Positions 7,526 through 16,997 are shown, counted from the first letter of the stretch. The stretch is DNA of 64,000 bases from CAZRCZ01 sp964598765 (GCA_964598765.1 CAZRCZ010000003.1:220412-284411); one strand, 5' to 3'. The notes: generated by a model from the sequence alone, not told the origin. Numbers and translations are program-made.

Positions 7526-8338
7526 ATGCCCCCGCACTCTCCCATTCCCAAAGCCCTCACCTTCGCCGGGTCCGACAGCGGCGGAGGGGCGGGGATTCAG
7601 GCCGACTTGAAAACCTTCGCGGCGTTCGGCGTCCATGGTTCGTGCGTCGTCACGGCATTGACCGCGCAAAACAGCCTCGGCGTCGCGGGCGTCTGGACGC
7701 CGCCGCCGGAATTTGTGATCGAGCAAATTCGGGCGATCATGACCGACATTGGAGCCGACGCCGCCAAGATCGGCATGGTGGCCAAACGGGAAATTGTCTT
7801 GGCCGTCGCTCGGGCGTTGGAACAGTGGCCGATTCCGAAATTGGTGGTGGACCCGGTTTTGATTTCTTCATCGGGGAGGACGTTACTGGAACCGGACGCC
7901 TTACCCGATTTCCGCGAACATTTGCTCAAAAAGGCGTTCCTTTTGACGCCGAATCTGGCCGAGGCGGAAATCTTGACTGGAATGAGCGTGAAGAACGAAA
8001 CTGAAATGAGGCAAGCGACGGAAAGATTAGTGAAGATGGGAGCGCGGGCGGTTTTGGTGAAAGGAGGGCATTTGGATTTCGCTGATGAATCTCCCGATGT
8101 TCTTTTCGATGGTGGGCATTTTGAAATTTTCCGAAGACGGCGCATCGCCTCGAAAAAGACGCACGGAACCGGATGTGTTTTGTCCGCCGCGATTACGGCG
8201 CTTTTGGCCAAGGGACGCGATTTGATTCCTGCGATTGCCGAGGCAAAAGATTTCGTCTCCCGCGCGATTGAATCCTCTTATCCAATCGGTGTGGGTCGGG
8301 AAGTTCTTGGCCAAGGGATGTTCCACAGTCTCGAATAA
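7526..8338 (+). CDS. thiD: Hydroxymethylpyrimidine/phosphomethylpyrimidine kinase ThiD
   Basis: A 270-residue ribokinase-fold kinase of thiamine synthesis that phosphorylates HMP and HMP-P. The opening ALTFAGSDSGGGAGIQADLK, the segment VVTALTAQNSLGV, the conserved LVVDPVLISSSG, LLTPNLAEAEIL and the anion-hole/catalytic motif KTHGTGCVLSAAI are all in the right order. Length is typical. There is no visible ribosome-binding site at the ATG, and an inverted repeat lies directly upstream. I see no TPP-riboswitch-like sequence before it, and no other thi gene is in the window. Confidence 0.94.
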   Translation: MPPHSPIPKALTFAGSDSGGGAGIQADLKTFAAFGVHGSCVVTALTAQNSLGVAGVWTPPPEFVIEQIRAIMTDIGADAAKIGMVAKREIVLAVARALEQWPIPKLVVDPVLISSSGRTLLEPDALPDFREHLLKKAFLLTPNLAEAEILTGMSVKNETEMRQATERLVKMGARAVLVKGGHLDFADESPDVLFDGGHFEIFRRRRIASKKTHGTGCVLSAAITALLAKGRDLIPAIAEAKDFVSRAIESSYPIGVGREVLGQGMFHSLE

Positions 8339-8444
8339 TTGCCCAATTCTCAAGAGAGGGAACCATGATTCTTCAGTGCGCTTGAGCTAAAGCCACCGAG
8401 AAGCCGCGCTCAAGCGCGCTCAAAGAAATTGGAGATTCTCAAAA

Positions 8445-8492
8445 CCCCCAGCTCAAAGCTGGGGGCAAAAGGGAGCCTGCTGAAAGCAGGCT
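8445..8492. repeat. Two tandem perfect hairpins
   Basis: The 257-base gap after thiD contains CCCCCAGC-TCAAA-GCTGGGGG (8445-8465) and AGCCTGC-TGAAA-GCAGGCT (8474-8492), each with a five-base TCAAA/TGAAA loop. A related string (GCGCTCAAGCGCGCTCAAAG) lies at 8407-8426. The shared loop and hairpin pattern indicate one dispersed palindrome family rather than a terminator; no T-run follows. Confidence 0.75.
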
Positions 8493-8595
8493 GAAAAGAA
8501 CGATCCGATCATCCGGCTTTGAAAAAGTCCCGCAGTCACCTTTCCTTGGCGGATCCCTCCCTTCTAATCTCCGGCCAAATCACGTAGGATTACTC

Positions 8596-10380
8596 ATGTC
8601 CCAACCGCTCCCTTTTCTAATCCCCCAACCCAAACGGATCAAACTGGATCCAAAGGGACGAGAACTCCTGCTCCTTGACACCGACGTCGATCCCGGGTCC
8701 GCGGCGTCTAAGGCGATGTCGTTCAAGGGCGATCCCCGCTTGGGAAAAGAAGCATATCGGATTAAGATCACGCAGAGGGAAATTATTTTATCCGCATCCT
8801 CTTATCTCGGGGACATTCATGCGCAAAGGACGCTTTTTCAAATATGTGTCCATTACGGTTACGTTATTCCCTGCATGGAAATTAACGACGCTCCCGATTT
8901 TCCCCATCGCGGTTTCATGCTGGACGTTTCGCGCGGACGGGTCCCGAAACTTGAAACGCTCTATGAATTGGTTGATTGGCTGGACATTCTGAAATACAAC
9001 CAGCTTCAGCTTTACGTCGAGCACACCTACGCCTTCAAAAAGCATCCCCTCATCGGAAAGGGACATTCGCCGCTTTCCGCTTCGGAACTGCGGAAGCTGG
9101 ACGCCTATTGCAAATCGCGGGGAATCGAGCTGGTTCCTAATTTGCAGTCGTTCGGCCATGCGGCGCATATCCTCAAACACAAACGGTATCATCAATTGGC
9201 CGAGAGCGAATTTCGCGGCGGGTGGACTTTATCGCCCGTTGAGCCGAGCACTTACAAATTGCTCAAGGAACTCTACTCTGAATTTCTGCCGAACTTTTCG
9301 CACCGCCCTTATTTCAACGTCGGGTGCGACGAGACGTGGGATTTGGGAAAGGGAAAAAGCGCGAAACTCGCCAAGAAAATCGGATTGGGGCGCGTTTATC
9401 TCGGCCATTTGCTCAAGGTCCACAAACTCGCGCGTCAGCACAAACGGCGCATGATGTTTTGGGGAGACATCATCGAAAAATATCCCGAACTCATGCCTGA
9501 AATTCCCAAGGACGTCGTCGTCCTCAACTGGGAATATGAGACCGAAGGGAGGGAAAAACTTTACCGCAAGCGGCTTGAGCCATCGCGCCGGTCGGGATTG
9601 GAGCATTGGGTTTGCCCCGGCACGAGCGCGTGGAACAGTTTCTTTTTCCGCAAAACCAACGCGCGGATCAACATGCGCGAGTTCGCCAAGGCGGGGGTGG
9701 CCGCCGGAGCCAAGGGGTATTTGCTGACGACGTGGGGGGACAACGGCCATTACAATTTTCTGAGCGCGTCGCTCTGGGCGATTGCCTACGGAGCCGATTG
9801 CGCGTGGCGGGCGAACCCCGATCCCGCCGCCGAAAAAAAATTCGACGAGCGATTCGCGTCGTTCATGCTTTGCGATGACGAGGGAGAATTCATCGAGCCG
9901 CTCCGGTTGCTCGGCGATCTCTACCGCGCCTTCGGCGTGACGATCCGCAATACCTCGCCGGAGCGAATGTTTTTCACGGGCAAGCCGCAACCCAGCCCGC
10001 TCCGATTGGGCGTCGTGCGCGAAATCGGCGAATACAACAGGATCACGAAAAAGAATCTTGAGAAGGCGTTGGCGATTGCCGAAAAAGCCATCCGGTTATT
10101 GGGGAGGATCGAGACCGACCGATCTTGGATCGAGCGCGTCCGGCAGGAGTGGCTGATGGGAGGGCGCCTCGCCGCCCACGCCTGCAAACGCGCCCTGTGG
10201 CACAATCACCGCAAAGGGGACCCGAAAAAACTGCGGAAGGAAATCGAAGAGTTGGCGCGTCTCTTCGAGAAATTGTGGTTGGGAAGCGACCGCGAGAGCG
10301 ACTTGGAGATGATCCGGCGGGAATTCAAACAAATCCTCCGGGAATATACCGGGAAGGCTTCTCAACCGATTATCTTTTGA
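8596..10380 (+). CDS. Glycoside hydrolase family 20 beta-N-acetylhexosaminidase
   Basis: A 594-residue protein without signal peptide, so likely cytoplasmic. Residues 1-95 form the GH20b-like alpha/beta domain; the TIM barrel starts near APDFPHRGFMLDVSRGR. The catalytic Asp-Glu pair is D245-E246 in NVGCDETWDLG. Earlier barrel motifs (IELVPNLQSFGHAAHILKH) and the late MMFWGDIIEKYPEL also fit. The C-terminal 150 residues are helical. Family members remove terminal GlcNAc or GalNAc, and the peptidoglycan amidase gene 60 bases downstream suggests muropeptide or chitin-like substrates. Exact substrate is inferred. Confidence 0.88.
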   Translation: MSQPLPFLIPQPKRIKLDPKGRELLLLDTDVDPGSAASKAMSFKGDPRLGKEAYRIKITQREIILSASSYLGDIHAQRTLFQICVHYGYVIPCMEINDAPDFPHRGFMLDVSRGRVPKLETLYELVDWLDILKYNQLQLYVEHTYAFKKHPLIGKGHSPLSASELRKLDAYCKSRGIELVPNLQSFGHAAHILKHKRYHQLAESEFRGGWTLSPVEPSTYKLLKELYSEFLPNFSHRPYFNVGCDETWDLGKGKSAKLAKKIGLGRVYLGHLLKVHKLARQHKRRMMFWGDIIEKYPELMPEIPKDVVVLNWEYETEGREKLYRKRLEPSRRSGLEHWVCPGTSAWNSFFFRKTNARINMREFAKAGVAAGAKGYLLTTWGDNGHYNFLSASLWAIAYGADCAWRANPDPAAEKKFDERFASFMLCDDEGEFIEPLRLLGDLYRAFGVTIRNTSPERMFFTGKPQPSPLRLGVVREIGEYNRITKKNLEKALAIAEKAIRLLGRIETDRSWIERVRQEWLMGGRLAAHACKRALWHNHRKGDPKKLRKEIEELARLFEKLWLGSDRESDLEMIRREFKQILREYTGKASQPIIF

Positions 10381-10440
10381 GTCGAAAAAATTGGCTCGCC
10401 AAGAATTGGATTCCGCCGGAAAATTTGTTAAATTGATGGC

Positions 10441-11226
10441 ATGTGCGGATTGACGCCCAAAATCTTCGGATCCCTGTTGATTGCGCAAGTCCTTTTCAGT
10501 TGGGGGACAATCATCTTCCCAGCCGAATCGCCGTCATCGAACTCCTCCGATTTATCTCCTCCCTGCGCGAAAATGAGCCTCGCCGATTATCTTGAGAAGG
10601 AATTAGGACCGAAAAAATTTCATCGCCGAGTGGAATGGGCAGGGCATCTGGAGAAATATCAGCCGATCATCAAGCCGCCGCGCGTTTGGGAGCCGATCGG
10701 GCGCGTCCAGTATCTGACGATCCACCACGCCTCCGGTATCCCGCCGGAACATTCCGCCAAGATGATTCGCAACATTTTCATGGGGCATACGGCGATGAAG
10801 GGACGGCTCGGAGGGTCCGTGGACGTCGGCTATCATCTCTTTGTGGATGGTGACGGCGAAGTTTGGGAGGGACGCAACGCCTCGCACATGGGAAGCCACG
10901 TCGGGTCCAAGCCGCCGGGCTTGAATAACGAAGGGAATCTGGGCATCTGCGGCTTGGGAACCTACGCGCGCGAAAATCCTCCCAAGGCCATGAGCGAAGC
11001 GGTGGTAAACCTTTGCACGTTGATCTGCCGCTATTACGGACGACCGCTTGAAGTGCGGGGTCATCGGGACTGGTTTGGAATCCACGGTTTCAAACCAGTC
11101 GGCAATACCGATTGCCCCGGCCGTCTTGAGCGCGCCGTCCAATCGGCCCGGACCGCCATCGCGTCAGGCTTTAAGTCGGTCGCCTCTGCCCCAAAACAGC
11201 CCGAAGGGGCTGGCTTGGCGCAATGA
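10441..11226 (+). CDS. N-acetylmuramoyl-L-alanine amidase (amidase_2/PGRP type)
   Basis: A 261-residue zinc amidase that would cleave the bond between MurNAc and the stem peptide. A hydrophobic N-terminus (IFGSLLIAQVLFSWGTIIF) indicates export or membrane attachment. Zinc ligands can be assigned: H95 in LTIHHAS, H208 in RGHRDW and C225 in NTDCPGRL; VDVGYHLFVDGDGEVWEGR is the usual core. It follows the GH20 gene on the same strand by 60 bases, consistent with joint use in cell-wall turnover. Beyond about residue 235 the tail is low complexity. Confidence 0.9.
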   Translation: MCGLTPKIFGSLLIAQVLFSWGTIIFPAESPSSNSSDLSPPCAKMSLADYLEKELGPKKFHRRVEWAGHLEKYQPIIKPPRVWEPIGRVQYLTIHHASGIPPEHSAKMIRNIFMGHTAMKGRLGGSVDVGYHLFVDGDGEVWEGRNASHMGSHVGSKPPGLNNEGNLGICGLGTYARENPPKAMSEAVVNLCTLICRYYGRPLEVRGHRDWFGIHGFKPVGNTDCPGRLERAVQSARTAIASGFKSVASAPKQPEGAGLAQ

Positions 11227-11260
11227 GATTTGGAATCTCCATCTTAAAATTTCCCGCCGT

Positions 11261-11284
11261 GCAAATCCGCGTCCATCCGTGTCC
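11261..11284. repeat. Short dispersed repeat unit
   Basis: GCAAATCCGCGTCCATCCGT occurs here; the reverse-complement style unit, GGACGCGGACGAACACGG followed by ATTTGCGCGG, occurs at 15231-15265. Both sit at gene ends. Similar wording (ATGAACCGCCGATGGACGCC on the minus strand) is found around 22590-22620. Confidence 0.5.
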
Positions 11285-11304
11285 CAGATTCAATTCCTAT
11301 TCTT

Positions 11305-12495
11305 TCAACGGAGGTCAAATGGTTGGAGTTCGTCCTCAGCATAAAGAATTTCAAGTCCCGTTCCTTTAATCTTTGAGTCCTCCGACAATCTTCGCGCCAG
11401 CAGTTTGGCGATGATCCGCTCCGACTCGAAATGACCGACCTCAATCACAACCAGCCGCCGCAAACACGCCTCGACGCCGCCGTGGTAATTGATCTCTCCG
11501 GTGATGAAAACGTCCGCTCCGCGCGAGACGGCTTGAGCAAGAAAACTCCCCCCCGAACCGGAACAGATCGCCGCGCGGCGGATTTTGGATCTTAGACTGC
11601 GGATATTAGATTGCGGATTGAGTCCGGAAAGGCGGACCTGTTTAAGTTTCAATCCTCGTTTCATTTGCGAGATCAGCTTTTCAAGCGTCAATGGTTGTTT
11701 CGGTTCGGCGAGGCAACCTAACCCGCACGCCGGCAAGTCCACGCCGCTCAAAACATAAAACTCATAAGCCGGTTCTTCATAAGGATGAACCTTGAGAACC
11801 TCAGCAAGAACGGATGCGCGGGCACTGCGCGGAACGACCGCTTCAAGCCGATATTCGGACGCCTCCTCGAATTTTCCGGCTTTCCCGATAAAAGGATTGC
11901 TTCCTCGGTCCCCGCGAAAAGTTCCGGTCCCCTCGGACCGAAACGTGCAATGGGTGTAAAGTCCGATTCGCCCGCCTCCGCCCCGATGCATCGCGTCAAT
12001 CACGGCTCGCTCGTGCCCTTTCGGGGTGAAAACGACGAACTTCAGTTGGTCGCCGGACGGACAGCCCGCGCCATCATCAAGCGAGCGCGGAACCAGCGGT
12101 CCGGTCGGCGTCAAGCCGCACGCCTCGGCCAAAACCTGATTTGTCCCCCAAGGAGCGCTGTCCATGTTGGTATGGGCGACGATTAGGGCGATTTTGGCTC
12201 GGATCAATTCCGTCGCAAGCTTCTCCGCCGGACGGCTTTCCAGCACGGTCTTCATCGGGCGGAAGATCAATGGATGGTGCGCGAGGATGACGTCCGCTCC
12301 GCGCCGTTTGGCCTCGGTCAGCGTCGGTGGCGTGACTTCCAGACAAGTCATCACGCGCCGAATGCGCCGCGCGGGATCGCCGATCTGCAATCCGACGTTA
12401 TCCCAAGACTCGGCCAATTCAGGGGGAAACATCTCCGCGACCCGATCCGCCAACGCCGAAACGGTCCAATTCGATCCCGCCAGTTTTCGCTTCAT
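11305..12495 (-). CDS. NIF3-like dinuclear metal-centre protein
   Basis: A 396-residue member of the NIF3/YbgI/YqfO family (often named GTP cyclohydrolase 1 type 2 homolog). The N-terminal metal-site motifs are AESWDNVGLQIGD, ILAHHPLIFRP and VAHTNMDSA; the C-terminal ones are FITGEINYHG and VVIEVGHFESE. Between them, about residues 160-260, is the YqfO-type insert with HPYEEPAYEFY. Start ATG 12495 has GGAGG about ten bases upstream; a TTG at 12528 would add eleven residues. Function in the cell is poorly known for the whole family. Confidence 0.9.
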   Translation of the reverse strand: MKRKLAGSNWTVSALADRVAEMFPPELAESWDNVGLQIGDPARRIRRVMTCLEVTPPTLTEAKRRGADVILAHHPLIFRPMKTVLESRPAEKLATELIRAKIALIVAHTNMDSAPWGTNQVLAEACGLTPTGPLVPRSLDDGAGCPSGDQLKFVVFTPKGHERAVIDAMHRGGGGRIGLYTHCTFRSEGTGTFRGDRGSNPFIGKAGKFEEASEYRLEAVVPRSARASVLAEVLKVHPYEEPAYEFYVLSGVDLPACGLGCLAEPKQPLTLEKLISQMKRGLKLKQVRLSGLNPQSNIRSLRSKIRRAAICSGSGGSFLAQAVSRGADVFITGEINYHGGVEACLRRLVVIEVGHFESERIIAKLLARRLSEDSKIKGTGLEILYAEDELQPFDLR

Positions 12496-12662
12496 TTGAC
12501 CCGATCCTCCGGGGGCAAAGTATCGCAAAAATTTTCCCGATTGGAAATTAACAATACCGCTTGCCGGAAGGGGAATCTTCCGCTACCATGCCGCGTCCAA
12601 AACATGGGGACGGGCGGAAGAACGCATCCGCCGCATCTCGGAATTTGCAAGGACGGAGAGAC

Positions 12663-13091
12663 ATGAGCTGGTTACCCAAGAAGAAAGTCGTGATTCCCAC
12701 GGATTTTTCCCAAGAGTCATTCGCGGCGGTGGATTTGGCGCTGGGGCTTGTTAAGTCCCCTTCTCATCTCCACGTCGTCCATATCCTCCCCGAACTCAGC
12801 CCGCTGGATATGCACCTCGTTTCGGGCATGTATACCGCCCAGAAGCGCCGGGATCACGCCTTGGAATCCTTGCGGAAGCGTTTCGGCAAGGCCAAATACA
12901 ATAAACTGAATCTTGAAGTCCTGATCGGCGACGCGGCGCCGGCCATTGTCAAGTTCGCGCAGGACGCCAAGGCCGATTTGATCGTTCTCCCGTCGCATGG
13001 CCGGACGGGCGCGGCAAGAATCTTGATCGGGTCGGTCGCCGAGCGGGTCGTCCGCTTGGCGCATTGCCCGGTTTTGGTCGTGCGAAAGTAA
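12663..13091 (+). CDS. Universal stress protein (UspA family)
   Basis: A single-domain 142-residue UspA-fold protein. The first strand VVIPTDFSQES and the C-terminal nucleotide-binding signature SHGRTGAARILIGSVAERVV are clear, as is the last strand CPVLVVRK, so it is of the ATP-binding type. ATG 12663 has AGGACGGAGAG just upstream; an in-frame ATG at 12561 gives a polar, unconserved extension. It lies 30 bases before the pyrophosphatase gene on the same strand, so the two are probably cotranscribed. Confidence 0.92.
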   Translation: MSWLPKKKVVIPTDFSQESFAAVDLALGLVKSPSHLHVVHILPELSPLDMHLVSGMYTAQKRRDHALESLRKRFGKAKYNKLNLEVLIGDAAPAIVKFAQDAKADLIVLPSHGRTGAARILIGSVAERVVRLAHCPVLVVRK

Positions 13092-13121
13092 TCTCAACCC
13101 AACAATAAAGGAAACAGAGGA

Positions 13122-15212
13122 ATGGAATTGCTACCGATTGTTCCCGTGGCCGGAGTGGCCGCCGTGCTTTTTGCGATTTACCTCGCGTGGGATGTCATGC
13201 GCCGCGATACCGGCACACCCGCCATGCAACACGTCGCCAATATGATCTATCAGGGGGCGATTGCCTTTCTTCGCCGACAATATGGAACCATCATGACGCT
13301 GGCGTTGGTGGCGGCGGTCGGGATGGGAGTTTTGCTGGGCATTATCGAAAAAAGCTCGACGCTCGGATTTCAGACAAGCCTCGCCTTCCTCGTCGGAGCC
13401 GTTTGTTCGGCGATTGCGGGATTCATCGGGATGTATGTCGCGGTGCGCTCCAACATCCGCACCGCTTCCGCCGCGCAACGTAGTCTCAAGGAAGCGATCA
13501 ACGTCGCCTTGCGCGGAGGCGCGGTTTCTGGCTTCTTGGTCGTTGCGCTCAGTCTTCTTGGAGTCTATGGAATCTTTCTCGCCTACGGTGGTATGCAACA
13601 CCCGGATAAAACGCCGTTCATGATCGTCGGATTCGGTTTTGGCGCGAGCTTCGTCGCCCTCTTCGCCCAGCTCGGGGGCGGTATCTACACCAAAGCCGCC
13701 GATGTCGGCGCCGATCTGGTCGGCAAAGTTGAAGCCGGCATCCCCGAAGACGATCCGCGCAACGCCGCCGTCATTGCCGATCTGGTCGGCGACAACGTCG
13801 GGGACTGCGCCGGTCGCGGAGCCGATCTGTTTGAATCCACCGCCGCCGAAAACATCGGCGCGATGATCCTTGGCGTCGCCATCTACAACGCCACGAAGGA
13901 TCCCAGCTGGATTCTCTTCCCGCTGGTCGTGCGCGCCGTCGGGCTTTTCGCCTCGATGGCAGGAATCGTCACCGTCGGAATTGGCGAGGTCAAAGACCCC
14001 ATGCGCGCGCTTGACAAGGGCTACTGGGTCATGACCGTTCTCGCCGCCATCGGAATCGCCGTCGTCACGAACATCATGCTCCATAGCTGGTGGCTCGTCG
14101 GCGCGGGCTTCGTCGGTTTGGGAACGAGCGTCGCCTTCGTGTATATTACGCAATACTACACGGCGGGAACGTGGAGGCCGGTGCAGGAGATTGCGCGCGC
14201 CTCCAAAACCGGTCCTGCCACCAATATCATCTCCGGTGTTGCAGTCGGATTTGAGACTACTGCCGTCACGACCATCGTGATCTCAATTGCGCTCGGACTT
14301 TCCTATTATTGCGGATTGCAAAGCGGGCTTCCCAACGGGGGCTTGTTCGGAACCGCCGTCGCCACGATGGGCATGTTGACCACCGTGGCCTACATCTTGG
14401 CCATGGACACTTTCGGGCCGATCACCGACAACGCGGGGGGCATCGCGGAAATGTCCAAAGCGCCCGAGGAAACGCGCCACATCACCGATGCGCTCGACGC
14501 CGTCGGCAACACGACCAAGGCGTTGACCAAGGGCTACGCGGTCGGCTCGGCGGCTCTGGCGGCGTTTCTGCTTTTCAGCGCGTATTTGGACAAGGTGAAG
14601 GAAGTCAAAAAAATTCCGCTGGAGCAAGCCATGCCGGTGGACCTTTCCAAAGTCGAGGTTTTCGTCGGGGCGTTCTTCGGCGCGATGCTCGTCTTTTTGT
14701 TTTGCTCGCTGGCGATTCGCGCGGTCGGGCGCACGGCGGGATACATCATCGAGGAAGTCCGGCGGCAGTTCAAAGCCGATCCGGGGATCATGGCCGGAAC
14801 CTCGCAACCCGATTTCGCCCGTTGCGTGGACATCACTGCGCGCGCGGCCCTAAAGGAAATGATCGTCCCCGGCCTTCTGGCTGTCGGCGGTCCGGTGATC
14901 GTTGGTCTCGCGCTTGGCCATGAAGCCGAAGCCGGATTGCTCATGGTGGGAACCATTGCCGGAATTCTCATGGCGACGATCCTGAACAACAGCGGCGGCG
15001 CGTGGGACAACGCCAAGAAATACATCGAGGCGGGTTTTCTGCGCGACGAAGAGGGCAAGGTCTTGGGAAAAGCGTCCGATCCGCACAAGGCGGCGGTCGT
15101 CGGCGACACCGTCGGTGATCCGTTCAAGGACACCGCCGGACCTTCGCTTCACGTCCTGATCAAACTTCTCTCGACGATCACGTTGGTTCTGGCGCCGTTG
15201 TTTATTCGGTAA
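13122..15212 (+). CDS. hppA: Membrane-bound proton-translocating pyrophosphatase, K+-independent type
   Basis: A 696-residue integral membrane enzyme with about 16 predicted membrane segments that couples PPi hydrolysis to ion pumping. The active-site motifs are in place: DVGADLVGKVEAGIPEDDPR, VGDNVGDCAGRGADLFES and, near the end, GDTVGDPFKDTAGPSLH. At residues 462-467 it reads GNTTKA; the Lys at 466 is the known marker of K+-independent H+-pumping enzymes, where K+-dependent ones have Ala. Start ATG has AGGAAACAGAGGA upstream. The UspA-like gene precedes it in the same direction. Confidence 0.97.
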   Translation: MELLPIVPVAGVAAVLFAIYLAWDVMRRDTGTPAMQHVANMIYQGAIAFLRRQYGTIMTLALVAAVGMGVLLGIIEKSSTLGFQTSLAFLVGAVCSAIAGFIGMYVAVRSNIRTASAAQRSLKEAINVALRGGAVSGFLVVALSLLGVYGIFLAYGGMQHPDKTPFMIVGFGFGASFVALFAQLGGGIYTKAADVGADLVGKVEAGIPEDDPRNAAVIADLVGDNVGDCAGRGADLFESTAAENIGAMILGVAIYNATKDPSWILFPLVVRAVGLFASMAGIVTVGIGEVKDPMRALDKGYWVMTVLAAIGIAVVTNIMLHSWWLVGAGFVGLGTSVAFVYITQYYTAGTWRPVQEIARASKTGPATNIISGVAVGFETTAVTTIVISIALGLSYYCGLQSGLPNGGLFGTAVATMGMLTTVAYILAMDTFGPITDNAGGIAEMSKAPEETRHITDALDAVGNTTKALTKGYAVGSAALAAFLLFSAYLDKVKEVKKIPLEQAMPVDLSKVEVFVGAFFGAMLVFLFCSLAIRAVGRTAGYIIEEVRRQFKADPGIMAGTSQPDFARCVDITARAALKEMIVPGLLAVGGPVIVGLALGHEAEAGLLMVGTIAGILMATILNNSGGAWDNAKKYIEAGFLRDEEGKVLGKASDPHKAAVVGDTVGDPFKDTAGPSLHVLIKLLSTITLVLAPLFIR

Positions 15213-15230
15213 TTCGGATTTCGGATTATT

Positions 15231-15265
15231 GGACGCGGACGAACACGGATTTGCGCGGATCACGG
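15231..15265. repeat. Short dispersed repeat between convergent genes
   Basis: GGACGCGGACGAACACGG followed by ATTTGCGCGGATCACGG, partly overlapping the 3' end of the VKOR gene. It is the inverted-orientation relative of 11261-11284. Confidence 0.5.
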
Positions 15266-16486
15266 CTTTATGCCTTGCTTCGGCGATTTCCCTTCCCGTT
15301 CCGCAATCTTCAGGACCAATTCCAATTTCTGCGGTGGCCGGAGCGAGTCCACGTAGCGTCCGTTGACGAAGACCGACGGCAAACCCACAATTTCCAATTT
15401 GTTTCCTTCCCGAATGTCCTCGTTCACCTGCTCGCGGACTTTGGGGTCTTCCTTCTGGCGAATCCAGTCCAGATACTCCACCCCGGCGTGGATCGAAATC
15501 TCCTTGAGTCCCCCGTAAATTTCAGTCTGCCTGATGAATTGGTAGAATTCCGCCTCGACCCCCCAAAATTTTCCCATGTCCGCCAGCGCCTGCGCCAGTT
15601 CGGCCAGTTGACAGGCGTGCGGATGAAATTGCCGCTCATCCTTAACGATCGGGTTGCATTTCCCGATCGGATAGAGTTTGTAAATGAGGCGATATGAATT
15701 CTCCGGAAAATGGGAAAGGATTTGGGCGAAATAAATCTGAAATGCCCGACAGAACGGACAGTCGAAATCCACGAACACCACAATTTGAATCGGCGCGTCG
15801 GCGGGTCCCTTCTGGATCGTTCCCTCGTCGGTCCTAAACTCTTGAACCGGCTGGGCGAAGTACTTATCGAGAACCGGACGAGTGTTGACGCGGTGGATCA
15901 AATAAACGGGTGTGGCAAAATTGATCGGCGCGACCGCGAATATCATGGTCAGAAAAATTTTCCTCGCACGGGCGGTCTCCGGCGTCTGCGCGTCGCCGAA
16001 CATCCACCGGATTTCCCTCCATGCCGCCGGAATTCCCGCGATGGCTTCTCCCAAATAATCGGAGACGCCCCGGCGGACCGCCAAAATGGAATCGGTCAGC
16101 GCGATGAAATAGACGATCGTGCATCCCGCGCAGAACCCGCGAATAATCAAAGCCGAAATCGAGGCCAGCGTGAGCGAGGTCAGGAGTCCGATCAGACTAA
16201 ACAGGGCGACAATCGGCCAGAATGCGACCTCCCGATCCTTCGGTCGAGCCATGACCAAATAAGCGAGGAACGTCAGAAAATAAAAAAGCCCGAAACTCGC
16301 CGTCGGGATGCCCACGACTTCGGAAAACCGGCTTGCTTCAATGGCGCTACAGTCAAAAACCTTGAAGACCTTGCAAATGCCCGCGCTCACGTCCTCGCCG
16401 CTCGCAAAGGCGATATGTTGGCGCGTCAGATAGAGCGACATCAAGACGCCTAAGAACGTCATCGCGCGTAGAAAGTTGATTCGCAT
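15260..16486 (-). CDS. VKOR-thioredoxin-like (DsbB/DsbA-type) fusion
   Basis: A 408-residue fusion for making disulfide bonds in exported proteins. Residues 1-150 form a vitamin K epoxide reductase domain with four membrane helices, loop cysteines C38 and C46 and the active-site pair C119-x-x-C122 (GFCAGCTIVY). After a fifth hydrophobic segment (about 178-196), residues 230-400 form a DsbA/DsbG-like thioredoxin domain with C243-P-F-C246 (DFDCPFCRAF) and a cis-proline loop GLPSVFVNG. The quinone-linked oxidase and its thiol partner are thus in one chain. It may be cotranscribed with the genes to its right on the minus strand. Confidence 0.92.
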   Translation of the reverse strand: MRINFLRAMTFLGVLMSLYLTRQHIAFASGEDVSAGICKVFKVFDCSAIEASRFSEVVGIPTASFGLFYFLTFLAYLVMARPKDREVAFWPIVALFSLIGLLTSLTLASISALIIRGFCAGCTIVYFIALTDSILAVRRGVSDYLGEAIAGIPAAWREIRWMFGDAQTPETARARKIFLTMIFAVAPINFATPVYLIHRVNTRPVLDKYFAQPVQEFRTDEGTIQKGPADAPIQIVVFVDFDCPFCRAFQIYFAQILSHFPENSYRLIYKLYPIGKCNPIVKDERQFHPHACQLAELAQALADMGKFWGVEAEFYQFIRQTEIYGGLKEISIHAGVEYLDWIRQKEDPKVREQVNEDIREGNKLEIVGLPSVFVNGRYVDSLRPPQKLELVLKIAEREGKSPKQGIKP

Positions 16487-16550
16487 TTCTTCTTGGTGGC
16501 TTGGTGACTTGGTGGTGGAAAGCTCCGCGCTGGATCGCGGTAGTCGCCCA

Positions 16551-16997
16551 TCAGTAAAACCCGACCTTAAATCTCACGCTCATTAACCGTCGCCCGTCCG
16601 GTCCGATGGATTGCTTCAAGGGAGCGCCGACGACTTCAAAACTTCCGCCGATGATTCCCTCATTGTGGAGCCGCTCCACGAATTCCGTTCCCTGCGTCAC
16701 GATGTCGCTGTTCCAATCCACGTCAAGAATTGCGACGCCGGAGGCTTGATGATTGATCGCGACCCGGACCTTCATCTGGCGGGCAATGGCCTGCACGCGG
16801 TCGTCGGCATTCGCGCGAGGCTGGGGATTCGCCGGAGGGGGCGGCGCTGGATTAGGCGTTGGCGGCGGCGGCGCGGGACTGGGCGTGGCGGTCGCAACGG
16901 CAGTCTGCTCAGGCTGTTTGATCGGCTGTTTCCCCAAATAATAAAGATAAAGAACCAACGCAACGATCAGCAGGAGATAAATGTTCCGCATTTTCAT
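16551..16997 (-). CDS. Single-pass membrane protein with Pro-rich linker
   Basis: About 148 residues: a short cytoplasmic start, one membrane helix (IYLLLIVALVLYLYYLG), a Pro/Ala/Thr linker of about 45 residues, and a globular C-terminal part of about 85 residues (DDRVQAIARQMKVRVAINH to RFKVGFY). The topology suggests a periplasmic domain held away from the inner membrane. Three ATGs lie close together (17006, 16997, 16991); 16997 has GAGG at suitable distance. No family is recognised. It precedes the VKOR-DsbA gene by 64 bases, so a role in the same envelope process is possible. Confidence 0.7.
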   Translation of the reverse strand: MKMRNIYLLLIVALVLYLYYLGKQPIKQPEQTAVATATPSPAPPPPTPNPAPPPPANPQPRANADDRVQAIARQMKVRVAINHQASGVAILDVDWNSDIVTQGTEFVERLHNEGIIGGSFEVVGAPLKQSIGPDGRRLMSVRFKVGFY

